Positions 40,744 through 48,630 of a stretch of DNA of 64,000 nucleotides are shown one piece after another. Numbering within the stretch: the first letter of the stretch is position 1; every line of letters starts with the position of its first letter. Below the pieces are notes generated by a model, which saw only the letters and a list, made by a program, of their open reading frames with translations, searched no databases and was not told the DNA's origin. The stretch spans positions 8,799-72,798 of the forward strand of contig JBEKDL010000002.1 of assembly GCA_050014355.1 (NCBI GenBank). The letters are read 5' to 3'. The translations under genes and the position numbers were made by a program. Source of the DNA: Fen-1077 sp050014355 (GTDB lineage Bacteria > Chloroflexota > Dehalococcoidia > Dehalococcoidales > RBG-16-60-22).

Positions 40744-42183
40744 CTACTTTTTCTTTATCCCGGAAAACCCTAATTTTACCTGCAGCGGCTCGTCGATATA
40801 CAGGTACTTGTCAGTCGCTTTGTCCCAGGCCGGCCAGTAAATCAGGTCTTTAACGCTCGGGTTACCCGTCTTCGCAAAGTGCGCCCACATCGCCATCATT
40901 TCTTCGGACACTTTTTTATCAATAGCGGAAAGCTCCGGGTCAACCGCTACAAACGGTGCCGGGGCCGGAGACGTATTCCCTGACCGGGGAGGGGGGGGCC
41001 GGTTCCACCAGCCGGACGTGTTATCGTAATCGCCGAAGACGTAATAAAGCTCCATACCGTGCGGCGCGGACTTGAGCCCAGCTTTCTTCCGCCCGTCCGG
41101 CACGCGGTTGAAGATATAGGCATAGGCTTTGGTCTTGGTTTTTTCCGCGCCTTTGAACATCTCTACGTAAAGCGGAATCATATGCGGCAGGAAAAGTATT
41201 GAGCTGTCATCAGTAATTTCTCCCAGGTTTCCCCCGGCGATAAACGGAACAGCATTATACTTGTCCGAACTTAGAATATTCAGCGCTTTATCCGGCAGGA
41301 CCCAGCCGTCCACCGCTTCATCCCATATTCCGATAAGCACATTTTCCTCCCGGCAGAGAGCCGCGTTCGCTTCCAGAATTTGCTGGACAGGCAGGGCGCG
41401 GGCCGCTTTCAAGGGGTGGGCCTCTTTGGCGATGCCGAGTTTGGCGAATAGTCTCTCGCCGAACTGTTCCATGTACTTTAACGAAGCGCCGCTCATGGCG
41501 CCGTCAGGCGGGTTCCAGGCGCTTTCCAGGATAGCCCGTTGAAAAAGCCCTTTCGCTAAAGGACTTGCCATCAGGATGGCCACTTTGGCGCCGCCGCCCG
41601 ATTCGCCGAAGATGGTGACGTTATCCGGGTCGCCGCCGAAAGCCGCGATATTTTGCTGCACCCATTTCAGAGCGGCAATCATGTCCAGGAAGATATAGTT
41701 CCCCGAAACACCGATTGAAGATTCGCGGGAAAGTAAAGGATGGCAAAACAGGCCGAGCGCTTCGAGGCGCATGTTGACGGTCACCAGTACCACGCCGTGC
41801 CGGGCCAACCGCGCCGAATTAAAGAGCTTTTCATTGCCGTGACCGCCCGTAAACCCGCCGCCGTGCATGAAGACCATAACCGGCAGATCCTCGGACGCCT
41901 TTTGAGCCGGCGTGACGACATTCAGGTAAAGGCAGTCTTCGCTCTGCGCCAATGGTGTAGTAGGTCCAAAACCAATTAACTGGGGGGTTACCGCGCTATA
42001 GGCAGTGCACTCGCGGATCCCTTGCCAGGGCATGGCCGGTTGCGGCGGCTGCCAGCGAAGTTCTCCCAGGGGCGGAGAGGCGTACGGAATGCCACGATAA
42101 GTGCGCACTTTCTGACCGGCATCGCCAATCATGGTCCCAGAGACATAGCCGTATTCTGTTTTTATCGGGTCCGCGAGCAACAT
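40744..42183 (-). CDS. Type B carboxylesterase
   Basis: A 479-residue alpha/beta-hydrolase of the carboxylesterase B family. The oxyanion loop is VMVFMHGGGFTGGHG near residue 96, the nucleophile Ser lies in FGESGGGAKVA near 185 and the His in APHGMELYYVFGDYDN near 363. There is no signal peptide, so it acts in the cytoplasm on an unknown ester. GGAGG precedes ATG 42183. It converges on the flavoprotein-ferredoxin pair and diverges from the URO-D gene. It may de-esterify a substrate or detoxify, but the context does not say which. Confidence 0.9.
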   Translation of the reverse strand: MLLADPIKTEYGYVSGTMIGDAGQKVRTYRGIPYASPPLGELRWQPPQPAMPWQGIRECTAYSAVTPQLIGFGPTTPLAQSEDCLYLNVVTPAQKASEDLPVMVFMHGGGFTGGHGNEKLFNSARLARHGVVLVTVNMRLEALGLFCHPLLSRESSIGVSGNYIFLDMIAALKWVQQNIAAFGGDPDNVTIFGESGGGAKVAILMASPLAKGLFQRAILESAWNPPDGAMSGASLKYMEQFGERLFAKLGIAKEAHPLKAARALPVQQILEANAALCREENVLIGIWDEAVDGWVLPDKALNILSSDKYNAVPFIAGGNLGEITDDSSILFLPHMIPLYVEMFKGAEKTKTKAYAYIFNRVPDGRKKAGLKSAPHGMELYYVFGDYDNTSGWWNRPPPPRSGNTSPAPAPFVAVDPELSAIDKKVSEEMMAMWAHFAKTGNPSVKDLIYWPAWDKATDKYLYIDEPLQVKLGFSGIKKK

Positions 42184-42282
42184 GCTTTTCCTCCAATCCG
42201 GGTAACGAAATACAACGCAGTCACATGGTAAATCACCCTATTATCGGTTGTCAATCGCATAATAAAAAAGTATTTCAAAAGG

Positions 42283-42312
42283 TTGACGCTGCCCCCCTTT
42301 TCCCATTAGAAT
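42283..42312 (+). promoter_or_regulatory. Promoter of the URO-D/cupin gene cluster
   Basis: TTGACG (42283-42288), an 18-base spacer and TAGAAT (42307-42312), matching 5/6 at both boxes. The predicted start is near 42319, 33 bases before the URO-D gene. Confidence 0.6.
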
Positions 42313-42351
42313 TAGCTTTAATTGTGCGCCCGCGTAGCAGCAAGGAGTTTC

Positions 42352-43692
42352 ATGGAAGTAGAGACGAAATGGGACGAGCTGACTCCCGCAGAGAAGCGGG
42401 AGAAGAGGTTCGAGCACTGGCTGGAGGCGCCGGGCGTTAAGTTCGATAGCCCGGAAGCTAAAAAAGGTTATCAGGCCAGGGTCGCCCGCTTAATCAAGGC
42501 GCTCAAGCGGGAAGTACCCGACCGCGTCCCCGTGCAGCTGCCGGCGGGTGGATTCCCGGTCTATTACGCCGGGGCGAACCTCCATCAGGCGATGTACGAC
42601 CCAGAGCTGGTGCGCCGGGCCGGGCTGAAATTCGTCCGGGACTTTAAAGACGACATGGACAGCTTCCAGGGCGCCGGTATCAGCTCCGGGAGGCACCTGG
42701 AAATCATCGATTACAAACTGGCGGCCTGGCCGGGCCGCGGCCTGGGGAAAAACGCCTCCGCTTACCAGTTTGTCGAGGGCGAAAACATGACGGCCGATGA
42801 GTATGACGCCCTCATCAAAGACCCCTCCGACTGGGCGCTACGGACTTTCCTGCCCCGCGTGGTCAGGGCTTTCGAGCCGCTCACAAACTTACCGCCCCTG
42901 GTCTCATTGTTGAGCATGCCCACGGGGTTCGCGGCCCCGGCGGCTATCCCCGCGGTAAGAGCGGCTTTCCAGGCGATGATTGATGCCGGCATCGAGCAGG
43001 AAAAAATGCTAAAAGCGAACCTGGAAATCGGCCGGGCGGCGCTGATGGCGGGTCTGCCCTCGTTGAGGGGCGCGTCGGGCATGGCGCCCTTCGATATCCT
43101 CGGCGATTTGCTCCGAGGCACCAGGGAGCTAATGATGGACATGTTCCGGCGGCCACAACAAATCCACCGGGCGCTGGATAAAATCACCGAGCTGACCATC
43201 GAGCGCTATAAGACCGTTAGCAGGGATATCAACACCCTCACGGTTACCTTCCCCCTCCATAAAGGCGATGACACGTTCATGTCGGATAAGCAGTTCGCGA
43301 CATTCTACTGGCCCACGCTGAAAGAGGTCATTCTGGGGATTATTAAGGAAGGTCTGATGGTGAACCTCTTCGCCGAAGGCAGCTACAATAACCGCTTGAA
43401 GCAGGTCACCGACCTCCCCGAAGGTTGGGTCAACTGGCATTTCGACCGCACGGACATGGCCAGAGCCAAGGAAATCCTCGGTGGGCAATGTTGCATCATT
43501 GGCAATGTCCCGGCCTCGCTGATGTGCACCGGCACGCCGCAGGCTGTTAAGGACTATTGCCGCAAGCTCCTCGAGACCTGCGGTAAAGGCGGCGGCTACA
43601 TCCTGGCCGGCGGCGCCAGCACCTCCCAGACGAACTCGGCCAATTTGAAAGCGATGATGGCCGCCGCGAAAGAGTACGGCGTCTACCATTGA
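42352..43692 (+). CDS. URO-D fold protein (uroporphyrinogen decarboxylase/methyltransferase-like)
   Basis: A 446-residue member of the URO-D superfamily, which holds true uroporphyrinogen decarboxylases and corrinoid-linked methyltransferases such as MtaA. ATG 42352 follows AAGGAG. The N-terminus RVARLIKALKREVPDRVPVQ is the URO-D opening. The end has WHFDRTDMARAKEILGGQCC then IIGNVPASLMCTGTPQAVKD and a GGGYILAGGAST closing strand. Where MtaA-type enzymes carry zinc-binding His-x-Cys and a late Cys, I read FAEGSYNN and LAGGAS, so those ligands are absent by eye. The reaction is unknown. No corrinoid protein or heme gene is adjacent; it leads the cupin-like cluster. Confidence 0.8.
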   Translation: MEVETKWDELTPAEKREKRFEHWLEAPGVKFDSPEAKKGYQARVARLIKALKREVPDRVPVQLPAGGFPVYYAGANLHQAMYDPELVRRAGLKFVRDFKDDMDSFQGAGISSGRHLEIIDYKLAAWPGRGLGKNASAYQFVEGENMTADEYDALIKDPSDWALRTFLPRVVRAFEPLTNLPPLVSLLSMPTGFAAPAAIPAVRAAFQAMIDAGIEQEKMLKANLEIGRAALMAGLPSLRGASGMAPFDILGDLLRGTRELMMDMFRRPQQIHRALDKITELTIERYKTVSRDINTLTVTFPLHKGDDTFMSDKQFATFYWPTLKEVILGIIKEGLMVNLFAEGSYNNRLKQVTDLPEGWVNWHFDRTDMARAKEILGGQCCIIGNVPASLMCTGTPQAVKDYCRKLLETCGKGGGYILAGGASTSQTNSANLKAMMAAAKEYGVYH

Positions 43693-43732
43693 AATCGGAC
43701 TCATACTTGAAATGTGAAGGAGGGTACGGAAA

Positions 43733-44641
43733 ATGGCCAGGACTAAATACGGGCACCTGGTGAAAAAGCTCCCGTTCGCTTATGATAAAAGCGGCTACCG
43801 GCAGGGCACGAAGCTAGACGGTGCTTTCCTGGGGATGGATGTGCATATCAAATACGGCGCTTACTGGTCGGCGGGCAGGGTGGGTGAAGCGCCTTACGGC
43901 ATCCACAAGCATAATTTCAACCAGGTTTTGCTCTGGTTGGGCGCCGATTGCCATGATTTAAGCGAGCTGGGGGCCGAAATCGAGCTAAGCCTGGGAGACA
44001 AAAAGGAAAGGGACAGACACGTTTTTACGTCCTCGTCCGCCGTCTATATTTCTAAGGCGTTTCCGCATTTCCCCGCCACGATTAACCGGATGGACAAGCG
44101 CTTTATCTACCTGGAAATTTCCCAATCTCCCGAATGTAAGACCAGAGCGGTTCCTGCGAGCCAGGCCGCCGCTGGAGAAGCCCCGCTGGCCACCTGGTTT
44201 TCCAAAAACAGCAAGCGTGTTTCCCACCTGACTTTCCACCGCAAGAGTGCCTGGCATTACGGCCCTCTCAACCGGGACGATTCCGGCGGCTCGATTGCCG
44301 AGCTCCATTGCCCGGACTTCCCGTTCGGCATGATGTGGGAAAGCATCCGGAAAGCGCCTTACCGCTTCGGGCCGGTCCCGGATAAGCCGCACGTCCATAC
44401 CTATAACGAGTTCCTCTTTTTCATCGGTGCGGATACCGACGATTTGTCCCATCTTGGTGCGGAAGTTGAAATGTATATGGGCAGAGAAGGCGAAAAACAC
44501 GTTATCACCGAGCCCACCGTCGTCTTCCAGCCCCGGGGCTTTCCGCACTGTCCGCTCGTGGTGACGAAGATTGAAAAACCGTTTATTTTCTCCGTTGTTT
44601 ACCCGTTCGGCACCGCCGCCCAGCAACAGCCCGGGGCATGA
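43733..44641 (+). CDS. Double-domain cupin-like protein, unknown function
   Basis: A 302-residue protein made of two homologous halves (about residues 1-135 and 170-295). Each has the pattern HxH, a hydrophobic strand, LGAExE, then FPH. Half A has HKH at residues 58-60, LGAEIELSLG near 79 and His112 in FPHFP. Half B has HVH at 220-222, Glu226, LGAEVEMYMG near 241 and His272. This fits a metal-binding cupin barrel, with Gln64 in half A replacing the usual Glu. I do not know the family's function. GGAGGG lies before the ATG, 40 bases after the URO-D stop. It shares its domain with the genes at 44693 and 45464. Confidence 0.7.
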   Translation: MARTKYGHLVKKLPFAYDKSGYRQGTKLDGAFLGMDVHIKYGAYWSAGRVGEAPYGIHKHNFNQVLLWLGADCHDLSELGAEIELSLGDKKERDRHVFTSSSAVYISKAFPHFPATINRMDKRFIYLEISQSPECKTRAVPASQAAAGEAPLATWFSKNSKRVSHLTFHRKSAWHYGPLNRDDSGGSIAELHCPDFPFGMMWESIRKAPYRFGPVPDKPHVHTYNEFLFFIGADTDDLSHLGAEVEMYMGREGEKHVITEPTVVFQPRGFPHCPLVVTKIEKPFIFSVVYPFGTAAQQQPGA

Positions 44642-44692
44642 TTGATTAATCTGGATGACAACCGATAAAGTAGATAAAGGAGGCATTTAAGC

Positions 44693-45205
44693 ATGGCGGA
44701 AAAAACGAAATACGGCAAATACTTCATCGAGTACGACCCCACCCGGTGGCCTAAAGAGCGCCGCCCGGTGATGGTGCGCATGGAAGAGAGCGTCATGAAG
44801 GGGAGCCATTTCTATCTGGTACACTGGGTCATGCCCGGTTTTGCCAAACCCCTCGGCGAGTACAAGTACGCCGGCCACCCGCCGCACATTCATAAGGACG
44901 CCGAGCTCCTTATCCACATCGGCACGAACCCGGACGACCCCATGGACCTGGGCGCGGAGGTGGAGATGTATATGGGCCCGGAGCTGGAGAGGCACGTTTT
45001 CAACCGGACGTGCTGCATCTACATCCCGCCGAATTTCATCCACGCCCCCTGGCGGCCGATTAATACTATCCGCCCCTGGATATTCATTGAAATCAATCAG
45101 GGGCCGTCCCATACTGAAAAATCGTACCGGCAGATATTGCCCGCCGAGACCAGGGAGAAGATTGACTGGTCGCGCTGGCCGGACGAGGGCTACGATACCC
45201 CCTGA
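44693..45205 (+). CDS. Single-domain cupin-like protein, unknown function
   Basis: A 170-residue protein with one copy of the domain found twice in the preceding gene: KYGKYFIEYDP near the N-terminus, HIHKDAE (His65, His67, Glu71), LGAEVEMYMGPELERHV near 87 and FIHAPW (His117). All four predicted metal ligands of a cupin barrel are kept. No signal peptide is present. AAGGAGG lies nine bases before the ATG. It follows the double-domain gene by 51 bases and precedes a ferredoxin gene. The substrate and reaction are unknown; cupins range from dioxygenases to isomerases and binding proteins. Confidence 0.7.
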   Translation: MAEKTKYGKYFIEYDPTRWPKERRPVMVRMEESVMKGSHFYLVHWVMPGFAKPLGEYKYAGHPPHIHKDAELLIHIGTNPDDPMDLGAEVEMYMGPELERHVFNRTCCIYIPPNFIHAPWRPINTIRPWIFIEINQGPSHTEKSYRQILPAETREKIDWSRWPDEGYDTP

Positions 45206-45244
45206 AATCCCGCGATTTTTACTTTAAAAGTTGAGGAGGTTAAT

Positions 45245-45457
45245 GTGGCTTATAAAATTAATGTCAAGAAATGCCTCAAGTGCGGCCTCTGCGCTGTGGA
45301 GTGCCCGGAAAAGGCGATTGTGGTGGATGAGAGAGTTAACGAGAAGGATGGCCTGGTGCGCTATGCGACCAGGATTGATATCAAAAAATGCACCGACTGC
45401 GGCACCTGTGTTTCTTACGAGTGGTGGTGCCCGGCCAAGGCCATTTCAAAGGGGTAA
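45245..45457 (+). CDS. Ferredoxin with an unusual second cluster motif
   Basis: A 70-residue 2[4Fe-4S] ferredoxin. Cluster 1 is standard: CLKCGLCAVECP near residue 9. In cluster 2 (CTDCGTCVSYEWWC near 48) six residues, not three, separate the third and fourth cysteines, as in some specialised ferredoxins. The start is GTG 45245 with AGGAGG five bases upstream; a nearby ATG is out of frame. It is sandwiched between two cupin-like genes, which suggests it supplies electrons to an enzyme of this cluster. Confidence 0.85.
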   Translation: MAYKINVKKCLKCGLCAVECPEKAIVVDERVNEKDGLVRYATRIDIKKCTDCGTCVSYEWWCPAKAISKG

Positions 45458-45463
45458 AATTGA

Positions 45464-45958
45464 ATGGCTCGACTTAAATACAGCAAGTACTTTCTAAACG
45501 AGCTTACGCCCGAGGAGCGGTATAAAGGCTACGGTAAAATGCCGTCGATGGTGACTTTTACGGACCATGACATTATCGCCGGCAGCTACTATTTTTCCGC
45601 CATGGTCATGGGTCCGCGCGCTATCGGCCGGGGACACGGACCCCATACCCATAAAGACCCGGAAATCCTCGTGGCGCTCGGTACGGACCCGGACCATCCC
45701 GAAGAACTGGGCGCGGAAATCGAGCTTTGCATGGGACCGGAGATGGAAAAGCATATCATTACTACCTCTACGCTGGTCTTCATTCCGGCCAATTTCGTGC
45801 ACTGTCCCTTCCGCGTGATGAAAGTGACCCGGCCATTCCTTTTTATCCAGTCACAGTACGCGCCCAAACTGACCGAGACCGCGTTGAAAAAGCTGTTGGC
45901 CCGGGCGGAGCGCGATAAAATGATTTTCCTCGATGCGGATGGCACACAGAAGGACTGA
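45464..45958 (+). CDS. Single-domain cupin-like protein, unknown function
   Basis: A 164-residue third member of the local family and its fourth domain copy. The ligand pattern is HTHKDPE (His61, His63, Glu67), LGAEIELCMGPEMEKHI near 82 and FVHCPF (His113). The N-terminus LKYSKYFLNEL matches KYGKYFIEY of the paralogue at 44693, which points to duplication. It starts six bases after the ferredoxin stop with a GGGG ribosome-binding site. It converges on the LuxR-type regulator. Confidence 0.7.
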   Translation: MARLKYSKYFLNELTPEERYKGYGKMPSMVTFTDHDIIAGSYYFSAMVMGPRAIGRGHGPHTHKDPEILVALGTDPDHPEELGAEIELCMGPEMEKHIITTSTLVFIPANFVHCPFRVMKVTRPFLFIQSQYAPKLTETALKKLLARAERDKMIFLDADGTQKD

Positions 45959-45974
45959 ACAGGACGGTAATAAC

Positions 45975-47135
45975 TTAGACCATCCAGTTTAAGGATTGCA
46001 CGAGGCGGTACAGTTCGATTTTGTTCTTGACGCCGAGTTTCCGGTAGATATTCTTAATGTGGGTATGCACGGTCAGCTTGCTGATATAGAGCTTTTCAGC
46101 GGTCTCTCTGTAAGACATATCTGAAATAATGCAGTAGATAATATCAACTTCTCTATGGCTTAAATGGTATCTGGACTGCAGGTTGGTTTCCAGCCGGTTC
46201 TTGCCGGTAAGGTCGGTTAAAGTTACCATAAAGTTAGGCACCGAGTGCATTTTATCGGCTTTCCAGACCAGCGAGCATTCGCTTCGGAACTGCTTGCCGC
46301 TTTCGGAAAATACCACTCTTTCCTTCGGCCAGGAGATGAACTGTGACTCCGCATTGATCAAATTCAACAGCTCCGAGCAGTCTTGAATGACGCAAGCTGG
46401 CACGGGAAACTCGCCTTTCTCGATGTTTACGGCATCAGACGGCATTTTGTTATACAGATAAAGGCAAATTTCCCGGGCTTTAGCATTGGAATAGACCGGG
46501 CGGAAGCGATGGTCCAACAACAAAAGGCCGTCATTATTCATTTCGTCGGTGGAGGATTTTTTTCTCCAGCCGTTGATTTTAGAAATGGTGCTGATGTTGT
46601 GTATGGCGAGGGTAAGGTGGGGTGCGAGTATCTCGGCCCGCGCGATATCGCTTGGCTCATAGTCGGTGTATTCGCGGGGGCGCCAGAGCGTAATCATGCC
46701 CTCAAGGTTGTTTTTCCAGCGAAAGGTGAGAAACAGCTCCCAGTATAGGTGCTGCGGCAGGATAAAATCGTTATAGTAGCTGGAGCTTTCCCAGTCCTTG
46801 CAGGAAATCGAATTGCCGATTTTTAAGACTGTTTTGGTGGAAGATATCGCCGCTTTCAGCAGGGGGGATTGCTGGAAATATCCGTCCTTATATAACGCCG
46901 GGTAGTGTTTATCTTCAACTAAGTTGTGGAAGTCCGATTTGAACGACCGGGACTCGACGACGTTCACGCGCCAGGGGAATCCCTTGATAAGGTGAAAAGT
47001 AACGCATTCGGAGCGGAACGAGCGTATCATGGCCTGGCAAAGTGTGCCGACTAGGCTCTCTACGTCTTGGCAGCGGTTAGCGGTATATACCAGGTCCAGT
47101 ATCTCGCGGAGGTCCCTGCTGGAAACAACGGCCAT
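45975..47135 (-). CDS. GAF/PAS-LuxR transcriptional regulator
   Basis: A 386-residue regulator. The N-terminal 190 or so residues look GAF-like (LREILDLVYTANRCQDVESL at the start), a PAS-like part follows (NNDGLLLLDHRFRPVYSNAK near 205), and the C-terminus is a LuxR helix-turn-helix, LSHREVDIIYCIISDMSYRE then LYISKLTVHTHIKNIYRKLG. ATG 47135 is chosen because a near-perfect promoter ends just before it; an upstream in-frame TTG at 47174 would lie inside that promoter. It probably senses a small ligand and controls the cupin cluster, the liv operon or both. No ribosome-binding site is present. Confidence 0.82.
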   Translation of the reverse strand: MAVVSSRDLREILDLVYTANRCQDVESLVGTLCQAMIRSFRSECVTFHLIKGFPWRVNVVESRSFKSDFHNLVEDKHYPALYKDGYFQQSPLLKAAISSTKTVLKIGNSISCKDWESSSYYNDFILPQHLYWELFLTFRWKNNLEGMITLWRPREYTDYEPSDIARAEILAPHLTLAIHNISTISKINGWRKKSSTDEMNNDGLLLLDHRFRPVYSNAKAREICLYLYNKMPSDAVNIEKGEFPVPACVIQDCSELLNLINAESQFISWPKERVVFSESGKQFRSECSLVWKADKMHSVPNFMVTLTDLTGKNRLETNLQSRYHLSHREVDIIYCIISDMSYRETAEKLYISKLTVHTHIKNIYRKLGVKNKIELYRLVQSLNWMV

Positions 47136-47142
47136 ATGCGAT

Positions 47143-47171
47143 TTTATATCACTTTTCTTTTCACATGTCAA
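47143..47171 (-). promoter_or_regulatory. Consensus promoter of a leaderless regulator transcript
   Basis: On the minus strand TTGACA (47171-47166), a 17-base spacer and TATAAA (47148-47143). The predicted start falls on or one base before the ATG at 47135. Confidence 0.7.
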
Positions 47172-47173
47172 CA

Positions 47174-47195
47174 AAATACCCTGTTCAGGGTATTT
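47174..47195. promoter_or_regulatory. 22-base palindromic operator candidate
   Basis: AAATACCCTG (47174-47183) and CAGGGTATTT (47186-47195) are a perfect 10-bp inverted repeat with a two-base TT centre. It lies immediately upstream of the -35 of the LuxR-type gene, centred about 50 bases from its start, the classic position for an activator. It may be that protein's own binding site. Confidence 0.65.
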
Positions 47196-47384
47196 AAATT
47201 CACGTTTATTTGTGCCATACTTCTGATAATCGATAATGATTTGATGGGACTAGCTTTGTTTGGACAATGTTTCAAATAATAAAAAGCAGGTACGCGCTTA
47301 TAGTATTGAGAAAGTGTGTCTAATATTTGCGATTTCCAGGTTTTTGAAATATAACCTTAAATATTATTTAGTTCGTTGATTTAT

Positions 47385-47413
47385 TTGACAAATCGCTCGA
47401 TAGTTTTCATAAT
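47385..47413 (+). promoter_or_regulatory. Promoter of the liv transporter operon
   Basis: A perfect TTGACA (47385-47390), a 17-base spacer and CATAAT (47408-47413, 5/6). The predicted start is near 47420, about 63 bases before the first gene. The gap between it and the palindrome (47196-47384) is AT-rich and has no gene. Confidence 0.7.
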
Positions 47414-47482
47414 ACGAATGGCTAGGTTATATTCAAATAGGCTGCATCCAACCGCGCCAACAGATTCAGGAGAAAAAACACG

Positions 47483-47743
47483 GTGGTAAACTGGCAGGTC
47501 ACTGCGACCACGATTTACTGTGATGCTATCGACGATGACGTCACGCTGATTGTCGATAAAGACTGGAACGTGCAGTGCACCGGTTTTAAAAAATACTCTG
47601 CAGATCTTGATAAGGCCACTGCCAGGGCGCTCAAGCAAAGGTCACGCAAGCTCGGTAAGAATCTTAAATGCGAAGGCCCTCTCGATTACAGGGTCACCGA
47701 TTACCGGGATAAGCTTAAAGCACAGGAAAAACCCAGACCTTAA
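47483..47743 (+). CDS. Unrecognised 86-residue protein at the head of the liv operon
   Basis: A small soluble protein, MVNWQVTATTIYCDAIDDDV at the N-terminus, with a basic middle (LKQRSRKLGKNLKCEG) and no membrane helix. GTG 47483 has AGGAG ten bases upstream. It is transcribed with the transporter from the promoter at 47385 and ends 34 bases before livG. Its acidic-then-basic layout does not match a family I know. Confidence 0.6.
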   Translation: MVNWQVTATTIYCDAIDDDVTLIVDKDWNVQCTGFKKYSADLDKATARALKQRSRKLGKNLKCEGPLDYRVTDYRDKLKAQEKPRP

Positions 47744-47777
47744 ATGGTCAACTAAAGGTTCCAGAAGGGGCGCTACC

Positions 47778-48614
47778 TTGGATACGGCAGTCCGGAAACC
47801 AGTCAAAATAAGAATCGATAACGTTTCACTAAGCTTCGGCGGCGTCAGGGCCCTGATTGACGTCAGCGCAGAAATCCGGGATAAAGAGATACTGGCCATC
47901 ATCGGGCCTAACGGTGCCGGTAAGACCGCTCTCCTCAACTGTATCAACGGGTTCTATAAACCTCAAAAAGGCGAGATTTATTTCGAGGGCCGCAGAATCA
48001 CCCGCATGCGCCCGGATAAACTCGCCAAGATGGGCATCTCCCGTACCTTCCAGAACATCGAGCTGTATACCGGCTTGAGCACGCAGGACAATATCATGGC
48101 TGCCCGGCACGTGCTCATGAAGCAGACCTTCGTTACCGGCGCCCTGTACTTCGGCCCGGCGCACCACGAAGAAATCGAGCACCGCCATACTGTCGAGGAG
48201 ATAATCGATTTCCTGGAAATTGAAGCCCTCCGTAAAACCCCGGTCGGCGTGCTGCCCTACGGTATGCGCAAAAGGGTCGAGCTGGGCCGGGCTTTAGCCC
48301 TGGAGCCGCAGGTACTGCTCCTCGATGAGCCGATGGCAGGCATGAATTTGGAGGAAAAGGAAGACATCGCCCGCTTCATCATCGATATCTTCGAAGGACA
48401 GGGAGACACTTACCCGGATACCCCCGTCCTGAAAAACGGCATCAGCTGCATCGTCCTGGTGGAGCATGACATGGGCGTGGTGATGGATATCGCGGATAGG
48501 ATTGTCGTCCTGGATTTCGGGAAGAAAATAGCTGAAGGCACCCCCACCGAGATTAAAGCCAACCCGGAGGTAATTAACGCCTACCTGGGGCAGGCGGTTG
48601 AAGCGGAGAAATAG
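47778..48614 (+). CDS. livG: Branched-chain amino acid-type ABC transporter ATPase LivG
   Basis: A 278-residue ABC ATPase of the LivG type. TTG 47778 follows AAGGGG at seven bases; the open frame extends upstream only through the previous gene's coding and is not credible there. Walker A is GPNGAGKT near residue 39, the signature-equivalent is LPYGMRKRVELGRALA near 167, Walker B is VLLLDEPMAGMN and the switch His lies in LVEHDMGVVMDIADRI. The extra IDIFEGQGDTYPDTPVLKNG insert before the H-loop recalls the LivG relatives that move aromatic or fatty acids. It pairs with LivF at 48631. Confidence 0.9.
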   Translation: MDTAVRKPVKIRIDNVSLSFGGVRALIDVSAEIRDKEILAIIGPNGAGKTALLNCINGFYKPQKGEIYFEGRRITRMRPDKLAKMGISRTFQNIELYTGLSTQDNIMAARHVLMKQTFVTGALYFGPAHHEEIEHRHTVEEIIDFLEIEALRKTPVGVLPYGMRKRVELGRALALEPQVLLLDEPMAGMNLEEKEDIARFIIDIFEGQGDTYPDTPVLKNGISCIVLVEHDMGVVMDIADRIVVLDFGKKIAEGTPTEIKANPEVINAYLGQAVEAEK

Positions 48615-48630
48615 CCTTGAAGATAATGAT

